Of a stretch of DNA of 64,000 nt, positions 10,096 through 23,200 are shown one piece after another. A program made the translations under genes and the position numbers. The stretch's first letter is position 1. Each line of letters opens with the position of its first letter. The DNA comes from Ascaphus truei. Its lineage: Eukaryota; Chordata; Amphibia; Anura; Ascaphidae. Location of the stretch: positions 6,736,908 to 6,800,907 of the forward strand of contig CM071569.1 in assembly GCA_036426205.1 (NCBI GenBank), written 5' to 3'. The notes under the pieces were generated by a model. The model was not told where the DNA came from and ran no database searches. It saw nothing but the letters and a program-made list of their open reading frames with translations.

Positions 10096-12655
10096 TCATT
10101 TTTTCAATCTCTGGTGCAAGTTTTGCTTTGTTTTCTTACCATTTTCTACTTATTAGGATATTCCTGCTGGTGGCTCAGTCTTTTTTTATAACGCACATTT
10201 TTAACGTAGCTATATCATCCTTAAGCTAGCACTGCACGGTAATATAAATAGTATAGCCTGGCAGATCATCTAATTACATCCATTTTTTAAATTGCTATCA
10301 TTGGGGAAACAAAACATGGAACCGTTTGAAACTTTATGGTTTTCTAATGATTTAAGTTCAGATTTGTCTATTAAAATTTGACAGCATTATGGCCTGTATT
10401 TACTAAGCATCGCTATTCCATAAGGCTGGCCCACAGCTGGAAGATATCTCTGACTATTCAAGTGAATGGGCCACAAGGAGTCTTATAGAATAGCATCACT
10501 TAGTACATTGATAAGAGTGTAATTTGGAAAGCAGTTGCGTGTATCAATGTATTTCCAGGTGGTGATTATAGGGAGCAATAGAACGAGGTAAACAATGCAA
10601 ATATTTAAAGTAGACAGGAGCAGCTAAATGGTACGGAGTTGTCCTTGAAGCAGGCAGATTTGGTTCATATTCTGGTCACCTCCTTGTGACCTTGCAATAT
10701 TTTTACAGAGGAGCAATAAATAGATTTTTTAATGCAGTAACTTACTTTATGCAGAAATGTGTACATTGACAGATTTATAAGTACAGTAGGTGTACTGTAT
10801 ATAAATTCAGCATACCTGACTGACGTAGTGTCATTCTCTCTTAGCAACAAAGCTATGTCACATACAGTACAATAAATTTTGTTAGCAACTTTCGCACATT
10901 TGACATCTACACAAGCAGGAAGAATAATATACTTGGATGTACCCATACAGCAAACTTTCTAGGAGCTTGATACATCTGCCGGAATTCATAAAGCCACGAT
11001 GTGGAATATTGTACCGTGAGCCATTGATTTGAATAGCAATCACCGCCAGATTGGCGTGCCACACCCGCATTGTGGCCTGGGGGAATTGTAGCTATAGACC
11101 TTAATTCTTGAATTTACAAAGTCAGGAAAAATCAGGTTTGTTAAAATTGTAATTGTACTTTTCAAAATGATAGTGAAGTACATGAAAAGATGAATGTCAC
11201 TAAAACGATAAATACAGTACAAAGCTTTATATAAACCTTAAAACTTTATTGTTCATTTGTTGAACTAAATGACCAATTCTAAAAACTGTGGTAAAATGAT
11301 ATTAGGATTTGCAATTATAGGAGTGAAAGTGGGAAAATCAACTCGGATCCCACCTGCTTTCTAATTACATTACAACTAACAGTTTCTTTGTATTTTTGCA
11401 TACAGTATATAAAGACACATCAGTCTTACATTGACGTGAGTTGGGTGCTACAGTAGCAATGAGTTAGACTGCAACCCTCCACTGAGTAATACTTACTCCC
11501 AAATGTATTTTGTGATGAAAGGACAGAATATAATCCAAATACTAAAGGGATTTATTGTTGTTACGGCCACACACACAAGGCCTTTAAAAAATGTAACAAA
11601 TCCTGTAGTTACAATCTTGAATCTGCAAATTATACCACAGAGGATACTCCAATTTCGAAATATTTATTAGAAAAGCGTTAAGATTTTCATATTATTGGCT
11701 AGCACATTTGTGTTCCTCTTACACTCTCACTGAAACTAGTACTGCATTATCCCCTGACTTGGTAAATTAATTCATTAAAACTGAATCACAGTTTACTTTG
11801 CAAGAAGAAGTATGTGGTTAATATTTCAGGATATTGAACACCAAACCACTGTTAATCTTTAAGTAATGCATTTACTTGGCTGACACTTAACCTCCAATGG
11901 GACATGCATTTTGAATTCTGTCACTAGAAGTGATGATCAAAGAATCTTAGTGAAGTGTACCAGACTGTATGGCTTTATATTAAAGTATTTTACCTTGTAT
12001 TGGCTTGAACAGGAAAAAAAAACCTCTCCGATAAGTGAATCTTTGTTCAAGTATGTATGTCCTCTGATAATTCAGGTCGGCATTTTACAATCCTCATCTA
12101 ACCTTTTAAGTGCCTTGCATACATACAGAGCAAAGTACTTCACTCCAGAAGCATTGTGTATATCTTACATATATTGTATCTGCTGCTTCACTGTGAAATG
12201 TTGCTGCGCTTGTGAGCTGTTTATTTAATGGGGATGACTCTTAAACAGTCAAGATGTATTGCATAAAAAGATCTGAAGACTGGAATATTTTACTTCTGTG
12301 ATATGCTTGCAAAATAACAAAGCATTAAAGGATCCTAAGTTACTCGGTGAATTGTGAATATCTTCTAAATATACATATAGGTTTCTCTTAAACCGACATT
12401 TTTTAAATTAGATTTAAACTTGCAGAGCTTTGCAAGGGCTTAACACTTGTCCACAACAAAGTACACGCTCGAAATCTGCCATAAATAATTTCAGTCACTT
12501 GCAGTACTCAACTTAGATGACCCTGAAATTGTATTTGGTAAAAGAAAGTACCCAGATTGAATTTTTCACTGGGATTACTTTATTTCAAAATAGGTGTTAT
12601 ATGCACACAATCTTTACTGCACATATTTTAACAACTGGCTCTAACTAAGGCACGT
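10096..12655. other. No gene seen; one small hairpin at about 10,394-10,508
   Basis: Mostly AT-rich unassigned DNA. Inverted words TTTACTAAGCATCGCTATTC and GAATAGCATCACTTAGTACA at the two ends of 10,394-10,508 indicate a short MITE-like hairpin. No coding or RNA gene is recognised. Confidence 0.45.
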
Positions 12656-12659
12656 TCTT

Positions 12660-13080
12660 TAGTGCCGGACGCGTGCTGCGCCGTGCGTGCGCGCGGGTTT
12701 TTGTTGGCTGATGTTAGTCAGCCTTTCTATAGAAGGCCGCGCGCGCACGGCAGGGAGACAGGAGCCGACAGATAGCGGCAAAGATGAGGAAAATCATCTT
12801 TTCGCGCTGCTGTGTGTGTGTGTGTGCGCGCGTGTGTACGTGTGTCAATAATTGCAGAAGTAAAAAAAATATATATTTATTAATGTTTTTTTTTCTTTAA
12901 AAAATCTTGTCTAGGACTTCCTTTCACTCACACAACCCATGCACACACATATACTCACACATACACACACATACACGCATATATACTACCTGCAGCTCCC
13001 GGCACTATATACAGGAAAAGCATGCGGCACGTGCACGCGCGTTCGCATAGGCCCGCACGGCCGCATGCTGTATATAACAG
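12660..13080. repeat. GC-rich palindromic stretch with TG and CA microsatellites
   Basis: GCGCGC-rich arms at about 12,690-12,705 and 12,736-12,752 (GCCGTGCGTGCGCGCG versus CCGCGCGCGCACGGC) form an inverted pair. A TG/CG run follows at 12,813-12,845, CA-rich runs at about 12,930-12,990, and another inverted pair GCATGCGGC / GCCGCATGC lies at about 13,021-13,067. The stretch stands out sharply against the AT-rich surroundings. Alternating purine-pyrimidine runs of this kind can adopt left-handed DNA; that is an inference. Confidence 0.65.
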
Positions 13081-14029
13081 CCCTACGGCAAACCCAAATG
13101 AGATTTCAAATGGTTTAATTGAATTTAGAAATCTTCTAAATTATACAAGTGCTGTTATTTGTTTGCGATGTATAATAACAGTAGAACAGCCAACAAACTG
13201 TAGTCTGAATAATTTCTGTTAAATTCAGAGTATAAAAGTGGTATTCCTTAGATGCATGTTTTGCAGAGTTTTAGAAGAACATTCCAAAAAGACCTTTTAT
13301 GTTTTGTTTTTTTTGTCAAAAAGAAATGATTACAGGTCTTCCAGCCTAGTACTGATAAAATATATCGACAGAGCTTCACTGATGACAGAGGGCAGTTTTA
13401 TCAAGTATAGTACACATATACGGGTCCTCCCACCTGAAACCTTTTGCTTGTCCCAGCATCCAAATTGAGATTTTGGGTACATTTGTGAATAATACCAATG
13501 GTTTGGCTATTCTGAAGAGGTGCATAAAAAATATATAGGCGTTTTGTCATCTTGGTCCAGAGAGCCACTGTTTTGTGATATTACTTTGCAGAGTACTGTG
13601 TGTATATATAAACAAATTTGTAATAATTGCTGTATGTATTCATTCATTACATTGTTTTAAAACTATAACTGCTCAGATGTTGTACCGCACTGCGATATAT
13701 GTTGGCGCGTCACTTATAAATGATAATAATGTCACAGAATGAAAACTCAAATGAAGATTGAGACATCAGCAATTTTCCTATCCTTAACAGCAATGGAAGG
13801 ATAAAGCACAATCTGGGCTGTCATTGCAGACCAAAAATTTGATTCATCCCATCATAACATTGCACCAAGCAACCCTACCCCTCATTGCATCTATAATTCC
13901 CCAATTGCCCAGTGTCTTGTTGACACTAGCTGAACAAAGTTGACACAAAGTACCTTGGTACATGAATGGAAAAGGATACAACATAAAATTGATACTTGTG
14001 GCATCAATTTAACATCATAATGCCCATGT
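13081..14029. other. No gene seen
   Basis: AT-rich DNA with only short chance frames and no recognised repeat. Confidence 0.5.
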
Positions 14030-15511
14030 ATAACTGTGACGGTGAAGAGGTAACCAGACTCACTAATAAATGTTAAGCCCGTTTGGTTACCTCTGACCCA
14101 TGTGTTGGGGTTCAGGAGTGTCAGCTCTTGGACCCAACTGTTGTAAAAGCATTACCTGTACTTATGTGACAATAAAGAATGTTTGTGTTTTTTTTACCTT
14201 TCCAGGGATGCCAGCAATCAGGGAATGCTGTGGTATGAGTTTCAAGGGGGGTTTTGCGGAGAAGTGTTGTCAGAATGTGTCTATCTAGTCGGGCCAGAGT
14301 TGCTGGTTCCCCTAAAAAATCTACCCAGGAATCGGGTCAGAAATCACCCCTTGAAAACGCTTGCGCTACTCACCACTAGGGTTCCCTGGTTCATCACAGC
14401 CCAGAAAGGTAAATGGTGCAAAGGGATGTAAAGTATCCCTGTAACTAAAAGGGTCCCCTAGGTTAGGGGGGATACCCAGTTACTGTACCTGTAACCCAGA
14501 ACTTGCTTAGAGATCCTGGGGTTGCTCCAACCATCTATAAGGTTGTGAGGGGGCTTGTAAAGTCCAGTCCTAAGTCTACTTTATAGTGTGTGGGGAATAT
14601 GGCTAGTAAGAAATAAAGTGCAGTTTTTATTATTCTATTCCCCATACCAGCAAAACTTAGGATATTTTTAAGTGTATATTTGATTAAATTGTGTGTTTTA
14701 AAACATGTATGCTTGTGCACAGAAATGAGCTGGGACTTTCAGAACCAATGCTCCGACAGGCCACTCGGGCTACCAATTGGTGCCATTAGGTCTGTCAGGA
14801 CATCTGAATATGAAAGCCCCAGAGGATGTCTGAGGTGTCAAGACTATTTGGACAGAAGGGAAGGACTCAAGTATCCATGTCCTGGGATCAATGGACGCTC
14901 TTTGCATTTCCATTTGCCCCACCAGACTTAGTGGAGCCGACAATTGGTTAGCTGAGGGGAAGATGCTGCTGGTGGGCACTTTTCCCATTGACTGATTCAT
15001 ATTCCCCGCCCACCCCTGTGTTTTTTTTTCAAGCTAGCTCAACACACCCCCTGCCTCTGACATCATCGGCCAGGTGAGCCCTGCTCTGCGTGGTTGCGGA
15101 GAAATTTCTCACACTTTGGATTGGGCTATAGTATTTTTTTAATGAAACAAAGAAGTATTAAAAACCCCTAAGCCCATCAGATAGTTAGTTCTCCAGTCCT
15201 CTAAGATTCTCAGATTCTAAGTTTCCAGTTTCAAGTCTCCAGCAAGAAAGGGCTACTTCAGCAAAAGCCACCTGGAATATTTTCTGTCCTGTTTTGCCAC
15301 TGTTATCGGGGTTAGGATTCCCTGCACCTAGGAGAGTCTAGGTTGTTACCCCAATTCCCAAGTAAGTGTGTCTTTTTGCTGTAGTTTGTGTATCATTGTG
15401 TGTATGCCTTTTCTTGTGAATAAATGTACAATTTATTTCATTTGACTTGTTTTGCTCAATGCATGATCCTGGTAAAAAGGTGTAAATTGCTTGGTCTCCC
15501 GTGACAATAAC
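14030..15511 (+). mobile_element. Solo LTR, 1,472 bp, with 5-bp target duplication
   Basis: A TG...CA-bounded unit runs from TGTGACGGTGAAG at 14,035 to CTCCCGTGACA at 15,506. It is flanked by ATAAC at 14,030-14,034 and 15,507-15,511. A 5-bp duplication and TG/CA ends are the signature of an LTR. The unit has an internal hairpin GAGGTAACCAGACTC / GTTTGGTTACCTC near its start, and AATAAA near 15,418 as a likely polyadenylation signal. No second LTR or internal coding region is present, so it is a solo LTR left by recombination. Strand follows the AATAAA position. Confidence 0.85.
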
Positions 15512-15954
15512 CCACAACACATTCCTAATTTCAGTCCTCGAGAGCAATCAAAAGCCAGGTTTTTAGGGCAACACCGCCTACGCAAGTAGACATTGTGATA
15601 ATTAAAGCTAGTTATTTTGGCTGCCCTTTGGCTGTTCCCTGAATGTGACTAAGGTCGACACTATAGAGGCCTTGTTAAGTTTAGATACATCATGTGATTT
15701 TGCTTGTTTGCTCTTTGGAGATCGCGGATCTGGAGCAGTGAAAACGATCGAAACGGAAGTGAAGGATGCTCCACTTCCATTCCCATCCCTGTGGGCTTGA
15801 CCAGGACCACATGATCCTGGAAGTCCAGTTGCACTCTGGTGCCTCTGTGGGTTAAGTTAATTAGAGGAATCCTAAAAACCTGACTTGGACTTAAGAAGCA
15901 GATTTGTGTACAAATCTAGAGATGGTTTAACTTTCTGTGTTTTCCTCAAAATGA

Positions 15955-16140
15955 GCAAAGTTTACTGTAAATGGCATTGGATTTGAAACCGGAAAACCTG
16001 ATTTGAATCACAACACCATTTCCTTGAGACGTTTTATGTTGGAGGTGCTAGAATTACATGGTAAGTTCTTAGGGCACTACTTTACCTGTGTATGTAAATA
16101 ATAGTGTACCAATAACATTTGATAATATAGGCCTATATAA
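15955..16140 (+). repeat. Possible decayed tRNA-derived SINE
   Basis: The stretch TTGGATTTGAAACCGG (about 15,978) followed 17 bases on by TGATTTGAATCACA resembles the D-arm/anticodon and B-box region of a tRNA-derived SINE. The A box is not clear, and the tail is not defined. It may be a fragment; chance similarity cannot be excluded. Confidence 0.35.
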
Positions 16141-16649
16141 GAAAAACATTAAGAAAGCTTTGGAGACTCTGTATTAAATTCATACACAGGCAAGTAAATG
16201 GGTCCTTATGCTAGCTGATTAAAGATTTTTGGTAGGCAATTTCCATCATTTAAAACTCCTGAAACCTTAGAGTAGAGTAGGCAGTATCATGCTTGTTGTA
16301 TTGGTAGTTTGATTTTTACAGCTGTCTGTTTCTAAAACACAGGAGCTATGTGTTTCGGCAGTCAGGAGTGAACAGTATAATAAAACAGAGAGACTATTTT
16401 GTGATTGTGAGAAGGTATTTTTCCAGTCAACATTTGCCATGTGTGACATTTTACTTGAGTTGATTAAATGTAAGGTGTAGAATGGCAAGATCCAATTGTC
16501 ATTACATGTATTTAGTCATTTAGTCTTGCCAGTAGTACCACACCTACTCACAAATATATCTGAATAACAACACTACTAATGTAAATGTAAAATGTGTTTA
16601 GGAAAACCATCTGTCCAGCACTCGCTTTATCTTGCTAGAGATTATAAAA

Positions 16650-17082
16650 CAATCTGTGAGGTCACCAAGAAAAAGAGAACACAGGAGCGCACCAAGGTAA
16701 GAGTAGTATAATATAATACAAAAAATAAAAAGTAAACACTTACATATAATAAAACTTTAATATGTCCCGATGTAGGCGATGTCCTTTTCAGTCAGGCACC
16801 ACTTGAGAGGGTATGCAGGGGCGATGTTCAAATCCCTCCAGATAGCAGTCCCGCGCGGTGGGGCTGTCTCTGTAGCACTAGGTACTCTTACCTTGGTGCG
16901 CTCCTGTGTTCTCTTTTTCTTGGTTGCCTGGCTCTGCCGACGGAGTTCTCCGCCGGGATCCATCTTTGAGGTGGGGGAAGACAGCTCGAACAACAGGAGC
17001 TGCAAGAGGACAGAGAGGAATCAATTTTTCACATCCATAGGAAGCAAGAGCGCGGACTGAACATTCTCAATCTGTGAGGTCA
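16650..17082 (-). mobile_element. Retroposon-like unit with exon-like cassette and 15-bp direct repeats
   Basis: A 403-bp insert is flanked by CAATCTGTGAGGTCA at 16,650-16,664 and 17,068-17,082. At its left end (16,664-16,706) it carries an inverted copy of its own interior (16,883-16,924), including GAACACAGGAGCGCACCAAG. Read on the minus strand it holds a pyrimidine tract and AG at about 17,000, 108 bases of exon-like text, and GTAAGAGT at 16,891. That layout matches a splice acceptor, an exon and a splice donor. The exon-like part contains ATG at 16,963 and a very basic frame (ATKKKRTQERTK) that reads on to 16,757. The long duplication suggests LINE machinery, but no poly-A tail is seen. 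Function is unknown. Confidence 0.7.
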
Positions 17083-17148
17083 GTCGAGCTAAAATGGCCA
17101 ATCATAATGAAGGGTTTTCTTTTTTCAGGCACACTATTGATGTGTTCT

Positions 17149-18239
17149 TGTAGTCCCCTTTCCCTATGCCTAAGGGAACTACGCGTGTTGCTATACCTGT
17201 TTGCTCGCAGGAGGGCTAAGCCTCCACCTCTTGGAGTCTGGGGTGAGCTCTTTCTCCTTGCAGTGCAGCGCCTCCACCTATGAGGGATCCCAGCGTTGGC
17301 AGGATAACCCCTCACAGGAACCGATACACAGTAAAGAATGATACACCACACAATGTATATAACTAAGGTTTACTGTATACACCTACTAACACATGCACAC
17401 ATACAATAACGGTAATAACTGTACACACAGTGTACACCCAATGACCCAACACGTGGTGGTTCCCCCAAAGTACTGAGAGTGCCATGGAACCAATACCCGT
17501 GGCGTCCTGTCCCAGCAATTCACACCCAAGTGTGAGGTAGTGCTACCCCCTGTGGATGTAGTTGAACATTGGGTACCTGCCTAGGTACTCCAGTACCCAG
17601 GTGCTGCTTGGCGTAATGAGTTGGAGCGGGTCCCACGCAGCGGGGCATCCAACACATCTCTCCCCTAAGGGTCCTGATCCGCCTTGTGGGGTGAGCTCCA
17701 GCCGAAAAGTCTCACACAATGTCTCTGGATCCTGTGACCTGGTCCCAGCCGCAGGGCACCACGTGGCCATCCGGTCACCGTTGCATAAATAACAATAAGG
17801 GGAAGCGTCCCTATCTGGAGCCTTCCCTGCAACACTCCTCTACTGGTATCTCAGGGCCTAACTGGGGCCTAGGGGCAAGGTCTAGACCTAGCCCAGGAAG
17901 CACGGCTCCCTGGATACTACCTTCTCCTTTGGTTCCTCTGTCCAGACTGACTCATGGCCTTTCCGTGCGCGGAGGGTATCCTGTTGCTCGCATCCCATTG
18001 GCTGGTACAGTCCCATGTGCTTCAGTCCCTCCCTCTAGGGATTCTGGGACTTGTAGTCCCGCGTCTGCAGAGCTGTCCTAAGATGGCCACCGCACTCCTC
18101 ACACTGCGCATGCGTGCCTCGCCGCATTGCGCATGCGTGATTATCAAAATGGCCGCCCCCACACTCCCGATTGCGCTGAGCTCCGGACAGCTACTTGACA
18201 GCTCCCCCACACCTTAGGCAGGGTAGGGGGACTCGCTAC
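17149..18239 (-). mobile_element. Probable solo LTR, related to the unit at 41,246-42,253
   Basis: Read on the minus strand the unit starts TGTAGCGAGTCCCC at 18,239 and ends GGGGACTACA at 17,149. It shares the blocks CCCCTAGGCCCCAGTTAGG, GGTGGAGGCGCTGC and GGATCC-containing text, in the same order, with 41,246-42,253, whose end is GGGCTACA. It is CpG-rich near its start, with two GCGCATGCG-type words. No matching target duplication was found, so the ends are approximate. No coding region is present. Confidence 0.6.
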
Positions 18240-20117
18240 ATCCTATTTACACAAATCTGCTTAGTCTCTCTCTTACAAATCCTCACAAACCTTACACTAA
18301 AAAGGGGCATTACATACCTTGCAATATTTAGTGAAAGGTTATGAGCAAACTTATTAATTACTTATCACAGATTAGATCTTTGCATTTGCAGTATACAGTG
18401 TGCATACATTGTACTTCATCCTGTTAGCTAATTGTGATTTTTTTTTTTTTTTACATGATAGCATTACGAAAAAAGTTGTGTTTTCTGGGCGTGCCTTCCC
18501 TGAAATTGAAACGACAAAAAAAAAAAATTTTATAAATTTTGCTGTGTAAACAAAGCAGGAAATTCTATTTTTTGTCTACATTTGTTTGCTAGCAGTCATC
18601 CTAATGTCCTGTCAATCTAATTGCTCAAGAAGATTGTGCTCCATTCTGCACTGGGCATACAGCCACCAAAGAATTTCACAAGTTGTGTACAATTGGAAAA
18701 CCTTTCACTCTGAAAAATGCAGCAAAATCTTGACCAGGGAGGCTGGGAGGGAGTTTCCCCCTCCTTGCCCAATACCCACATAAACACATACAAGTAATGA
18801 CAGACTCGATCTGGATGTAACCAAAGGCTGCGGCTTTGATTGTTAAATAATTTGAGTAACTCTCAGTCCCTGCCAGAGTGCTCGCTTAATAGGGGAAGGG
18901 TCCTTGAACCGCTGATCCCGTAAATCTTGTAGCCGGGCCCACGTGACCTAGACGTTGCTGCGAGTGGGCTCCCGGAAGTCACGACCAGATAACCCTGCCG
19001 ACTCGCCACACCCCCTGGCTTTATGAGCCACGTCTTGCAAGGACGAGCACTTTCCCCGCAACTGCCGCTGCGACAGAGGCAACCTGGTCAAACTGACCCC
19101 TCCTTCAGGAACTTCAGTCGTTTCCATTTCTTTGCAAATTACTTCGACTTCACACTGTAAAATAACAATGATACAAGTTAACAATATTCACAGGCAATAT
19201 ACTTAGTAGCGAACAATGGTGACCGTTAATTCTACCCGTTTACCAAAATCAGTGGCCAACCATTGATTTCATGCTATCACTTCTCATCAATAAGGGACGG
19301 TTGGGTGGGAAACCGTGTCAGCCAGGAGCAGAAAGAGCGCGCTGTGCTTTAAAAAAAAATTGACTCCTCCCCCTGGAGGGATGGAGAGCGGCCAGGAAGC
19401 ACTGGAGGTGAGGGAGAGCCTTGCTCCCCGGTCATATCCACCCTCCACCTAGGCAGCTAGGGGGCCTGCTGTCTGTAACAAAGTGTTCTGATTCCACTGA
19501 TTTATTGTTTTGATCCAAATGTACCAAGATTTTCTTAGCAAAGTAATAGTAACATGCTGCTGCCTATTAATGATTTTTTATTTTGAGATCGGAGTTAATT
19601 TTGTGTGTGTGTGTATTTTTTCACATCAGACGTTTTTAGTTCCAGATAGAATGACATGCTTTATCCATACGAGTAATAAAATTGGTTTACTGCTGCCATG
19701 GACAGATTGCTTTGTCAAGATGAGGACTAGGCGTCTCGATTTCTCTATGGGTTTGTGCCATTATATACGTGTACGTAGTTTCAAAATTTGGAAAGGTTCC
19801 ACCCATCTTTCTAAGTAGATGCAATGGAATAAAACATATCTGCCAGAAAAAGCTGTTTGTTCTGTACTACGTTAAAGGTTGGGGCAGCATTGATGTGGCT
19901 CTTTGTCACTTGTGTCCCTAGGGAACTTTAACATCTGTTTTAATTATGGTCACTTTTTTATCAATCTATACAATTTTTAAAGAGCTGTTATGTTAGTATA
20001 GTAATCTGGTTTGACTTTACTGATTTCATATAAGTAGGGCGTGAGAGAACTGTGTATTTTATATTTCAACGTTGAATTTAAATGAGTAACAAATATACTT
20101 GTCATGCTATTTAATGA
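18240..20117. other. No gene seen; local GC-rich patch at about 18,880-19,110
   Basis: Unassigned DNA. The patch contains ATG-rich minus frames without domains and CCGGAAGTC-like words. A GT run lies near 19,600. No repeat family recognised. Confidence 0.4.
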
Positions 20118-20250
20118 CTAGTGGTTAAAAAGAGTGCAAGCTTTCAGGGCTACTAAGATCTCTTAGAACTCTTCAGGCAGATCGGTAGGTAAAAATCTCT
20201 CTGGAGGGACCTCCGTAGTCCTGACAGCTTGCACGCCTTTTAACCACTAG
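20118..20250. repeat. Small foldback repeat
   Basis: CTAGTGGTTAAAAAGAGTGC at 20,118 is answered by GCACGCCTTTTAACCACTAG ending at 20,250. The arms are about 25 bp around a roughly 83-bp loop. TTAATGA-type words flank both sides, extending the palindrome weakly. Confidence 0.7.
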
Positions 20251-23200
20251 TTAACATTAAAACTTATAACTTCTACCTAACTTTTGTTCGGTCTACTCTG
20301 TGGGCTACCATGGTACCATTATCCGTGATACTATTCTGTATCATAATAGGGGGAGATGTTCTTACCGTAGTGTTCTTGAACCATACAAATCTGCATGCAG
20401 TTAACATTGCCATACACTACTAAACATTTACTTTCCAGAACAAAAAACAATTCTTCTTTGTTCACTTGGCTCATAACACCAATTTCCCTAATGTCAACTA
20501 ATGTAAGCCTATTTTAGTGAATAAAAGAATAACTCATCACCTTTCTTATTTTGATTGCATTAGAAGCAATATTATAGAAGAATAGAATTTAGTAAAAATT
20601 CCCAGCTTTTATGATTTTAACAAAATATAATTAAATGTTTCATTGTTTCTGGTCCTTTTGTAGTTAAATAGGATAGTCAGTCAGGACATGATAACTTCAA
20701 CCTGGAAAATAGTTTAGGTGGGAGTGGGAGTTGACTAACCACCTTCCTGAAAAAGTACTGGCCATTTATAATTAAGCAGGTGTATTTCCATTATACTTAT
20801 CCAGGTGCTTCACAGATAAAAAATAATAATAATATTTCTTACAGGATCCAGTCAAGTAGGTCAGTTGTTAAACCACAAATTGGAACAAAGCCATTTGAAG
20901 AAGTGTACAAAGGAAAGTGCTCATACAGTACATGCCTCACCCATACCTTCTTAGGCATCACAGATGGCATCGCAGATGGATTACAAAGTTGGAATAGCTA
21001 GCAGATATTTATTTGGCTTTTTGTGGACACCTGTAATCGATACTGCACATACTGCAGCATTGCATGGATATACATCAAGTTGAATGTGTATTCAACCGTA
21101 AAGTTGGTGGTTGCATACAGTACATACACTGGCAGTTTTATTCTCCTCTGCACCCTAACAAATATTTGTCATACCTTAGATTAACCTATATTTTGTCTCA
21201 AGTTTTGTTTTGTGCTCCAGTAGGGTCCCAAAGGTTCATCCATTATCATGCTGTGTTCATACTTGTGAGTCTATAACTGAGGGTTTTTTTTTTCTAACTT
21301 TGATTTCCTAAGTAAAACCCATAACATTTATTTAACATATATTTTTGTTGCTAGTTTCCTTCTTTTTGCACCAATACCGCTGGCACTTGTAATTTAAAAT
21401 AGTAGCATGAAAAAGGTAATGCTTCCCTTAAAAAGTACCCATATTGAGAGCTTCCTTAGTCCTGGTGCTGCCTGGCCAGCCCGGCACTGTAAATGTTAAG
21501 GGATGACACAAAGGCAAAATCAATGCAAATCTTATATTAATTATATACATAAATACACTTTGAGTTGACATATGCTGCTAAGTTTTATCGCTTCACAAAT
21601 AATGGCTTTTCCATAGTTGGCAAGTTATAAAGTGCCCCTTAATAAATTACTTACTGGCCAGATCTTGGCAGTGCCCCTTACCTATTCTCAACCATGCAGT
21701 CAGGCATCTGCTTGCATCGGAAATATATTCCATTTTTAAAAAATCCATTATTTAAGAAGTAACAGATTTTTGATGGTGAATATTAATTTAGTAACTTATG
21801 AAAATAAGTCTGTTTTTATTTATTTTATTTAAATCAATTAATAGTCTAATTTAGTAAATCAATTAACATAATAATCAAACAGAGAAAATGCAATGATCTA
21901 ATTGATGACTTAGAGAATATGTTTTGAATTTTTTTTTTTTTTTTTACACAATCATCTTGTGAAGAATGAATACGCACTGGAAAATTAGACAGATGAGAAA
22001 CAAGATGCTCAAAAGCTTAGTAGCACTAATGGACAAAAGAGGTCAAATCATAAAAAATATAACAGATGGTATCAGATAGAATAGACTACGCTTGCAATAT
22101 GGGTCTTGAGTGGTAAACAACAGTCCAATATCAAATTTATATTCTTTGCTTGATTAGCTACACTTATTGTAGAAGAATTAAAATAGGAAACAAATTTGTT
22201 TACTAGCCTAAATAATTATTGTACTGTATGTGGCTAATAACTCAAAAGAAAATAACGTGCATCTGTTTTATGCATATTTAATACCGAGGGATGAGGAACA
22301 GAGAATGTTGGGCCAAAAAACAAACCTTGTAGAACCAAAGAAATATGAAAAAAAAAAAAAAAAAATGTGAGTGATGTATTATTCCATCTGACCTGGTACT
22401 GTAGCTCCTCAAGGTACTAATAAAAAATAAAAATAAACACTGTCGCCATAGGTTAAGGTACACAATGTAGGAGAAAAGGATCAATGCAACTGGTGTATAG
22501 TTGAAATGCTTGTGAATGCTGACCCCGGTTCTTAGCTGTATTTTTAAATAGAAAATCACATCAGAACACGGTTCTGAAGTTGGATATTAGTGCTGTACGT
22601 TAACTTTTTTTTTTTTTTTTTAAACAACATGCCACGTACGGCACCCTGCGCACATGCGACCTGCAGACGGGACAAGGGTTAATACTCACGCCCGCAAGCG
22701 CCCACACTTTTCACCTCCGCAGAGGTCCCTCAAATGGATAATATCTCCCCTAAAAGACAAGGATTAATACACAACCCCCAAGCTGCTACTCTAGCCAACT
22801 CGCCTTTCTCCTCTGCAAGGTACCTCCAGTGAGTTAATATTAACCCCTACTCAATTGCAAATCATATCTATCCACTGCCACCACCGGGAGTATGCAAAAA
22901 AGAGATGTCAAATTAATATTTGTGAGGGTCCCAGCTCGCTGTTTATTATAGAAAAAACTAAGCACTTTAACACACAATCAGTTGTAGCAAAATGTGTCAG
23001 AAAACGTAAATACTCTCCCCAGAGCGTGCAACAGTCCATTCAGAGCCCAAAGCATTACTTATTAAATGTATGTATGTAACATAGCACATACATACAGTGC
23101 TTCTGTTACAGAAAAAAGATTACAAGAAACATACAATTACAATAAAATGCAGAACAGTTTCTCAAAATAAAAAGGATAAACAAAGACCGAAAATGCTATA

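Noticed and set aside
16779..17060. 93-codon plus-strand frame
   Set aside because: Shadow of the exon-like unit on the minus strand; the splice-like signals favour the minus strand.
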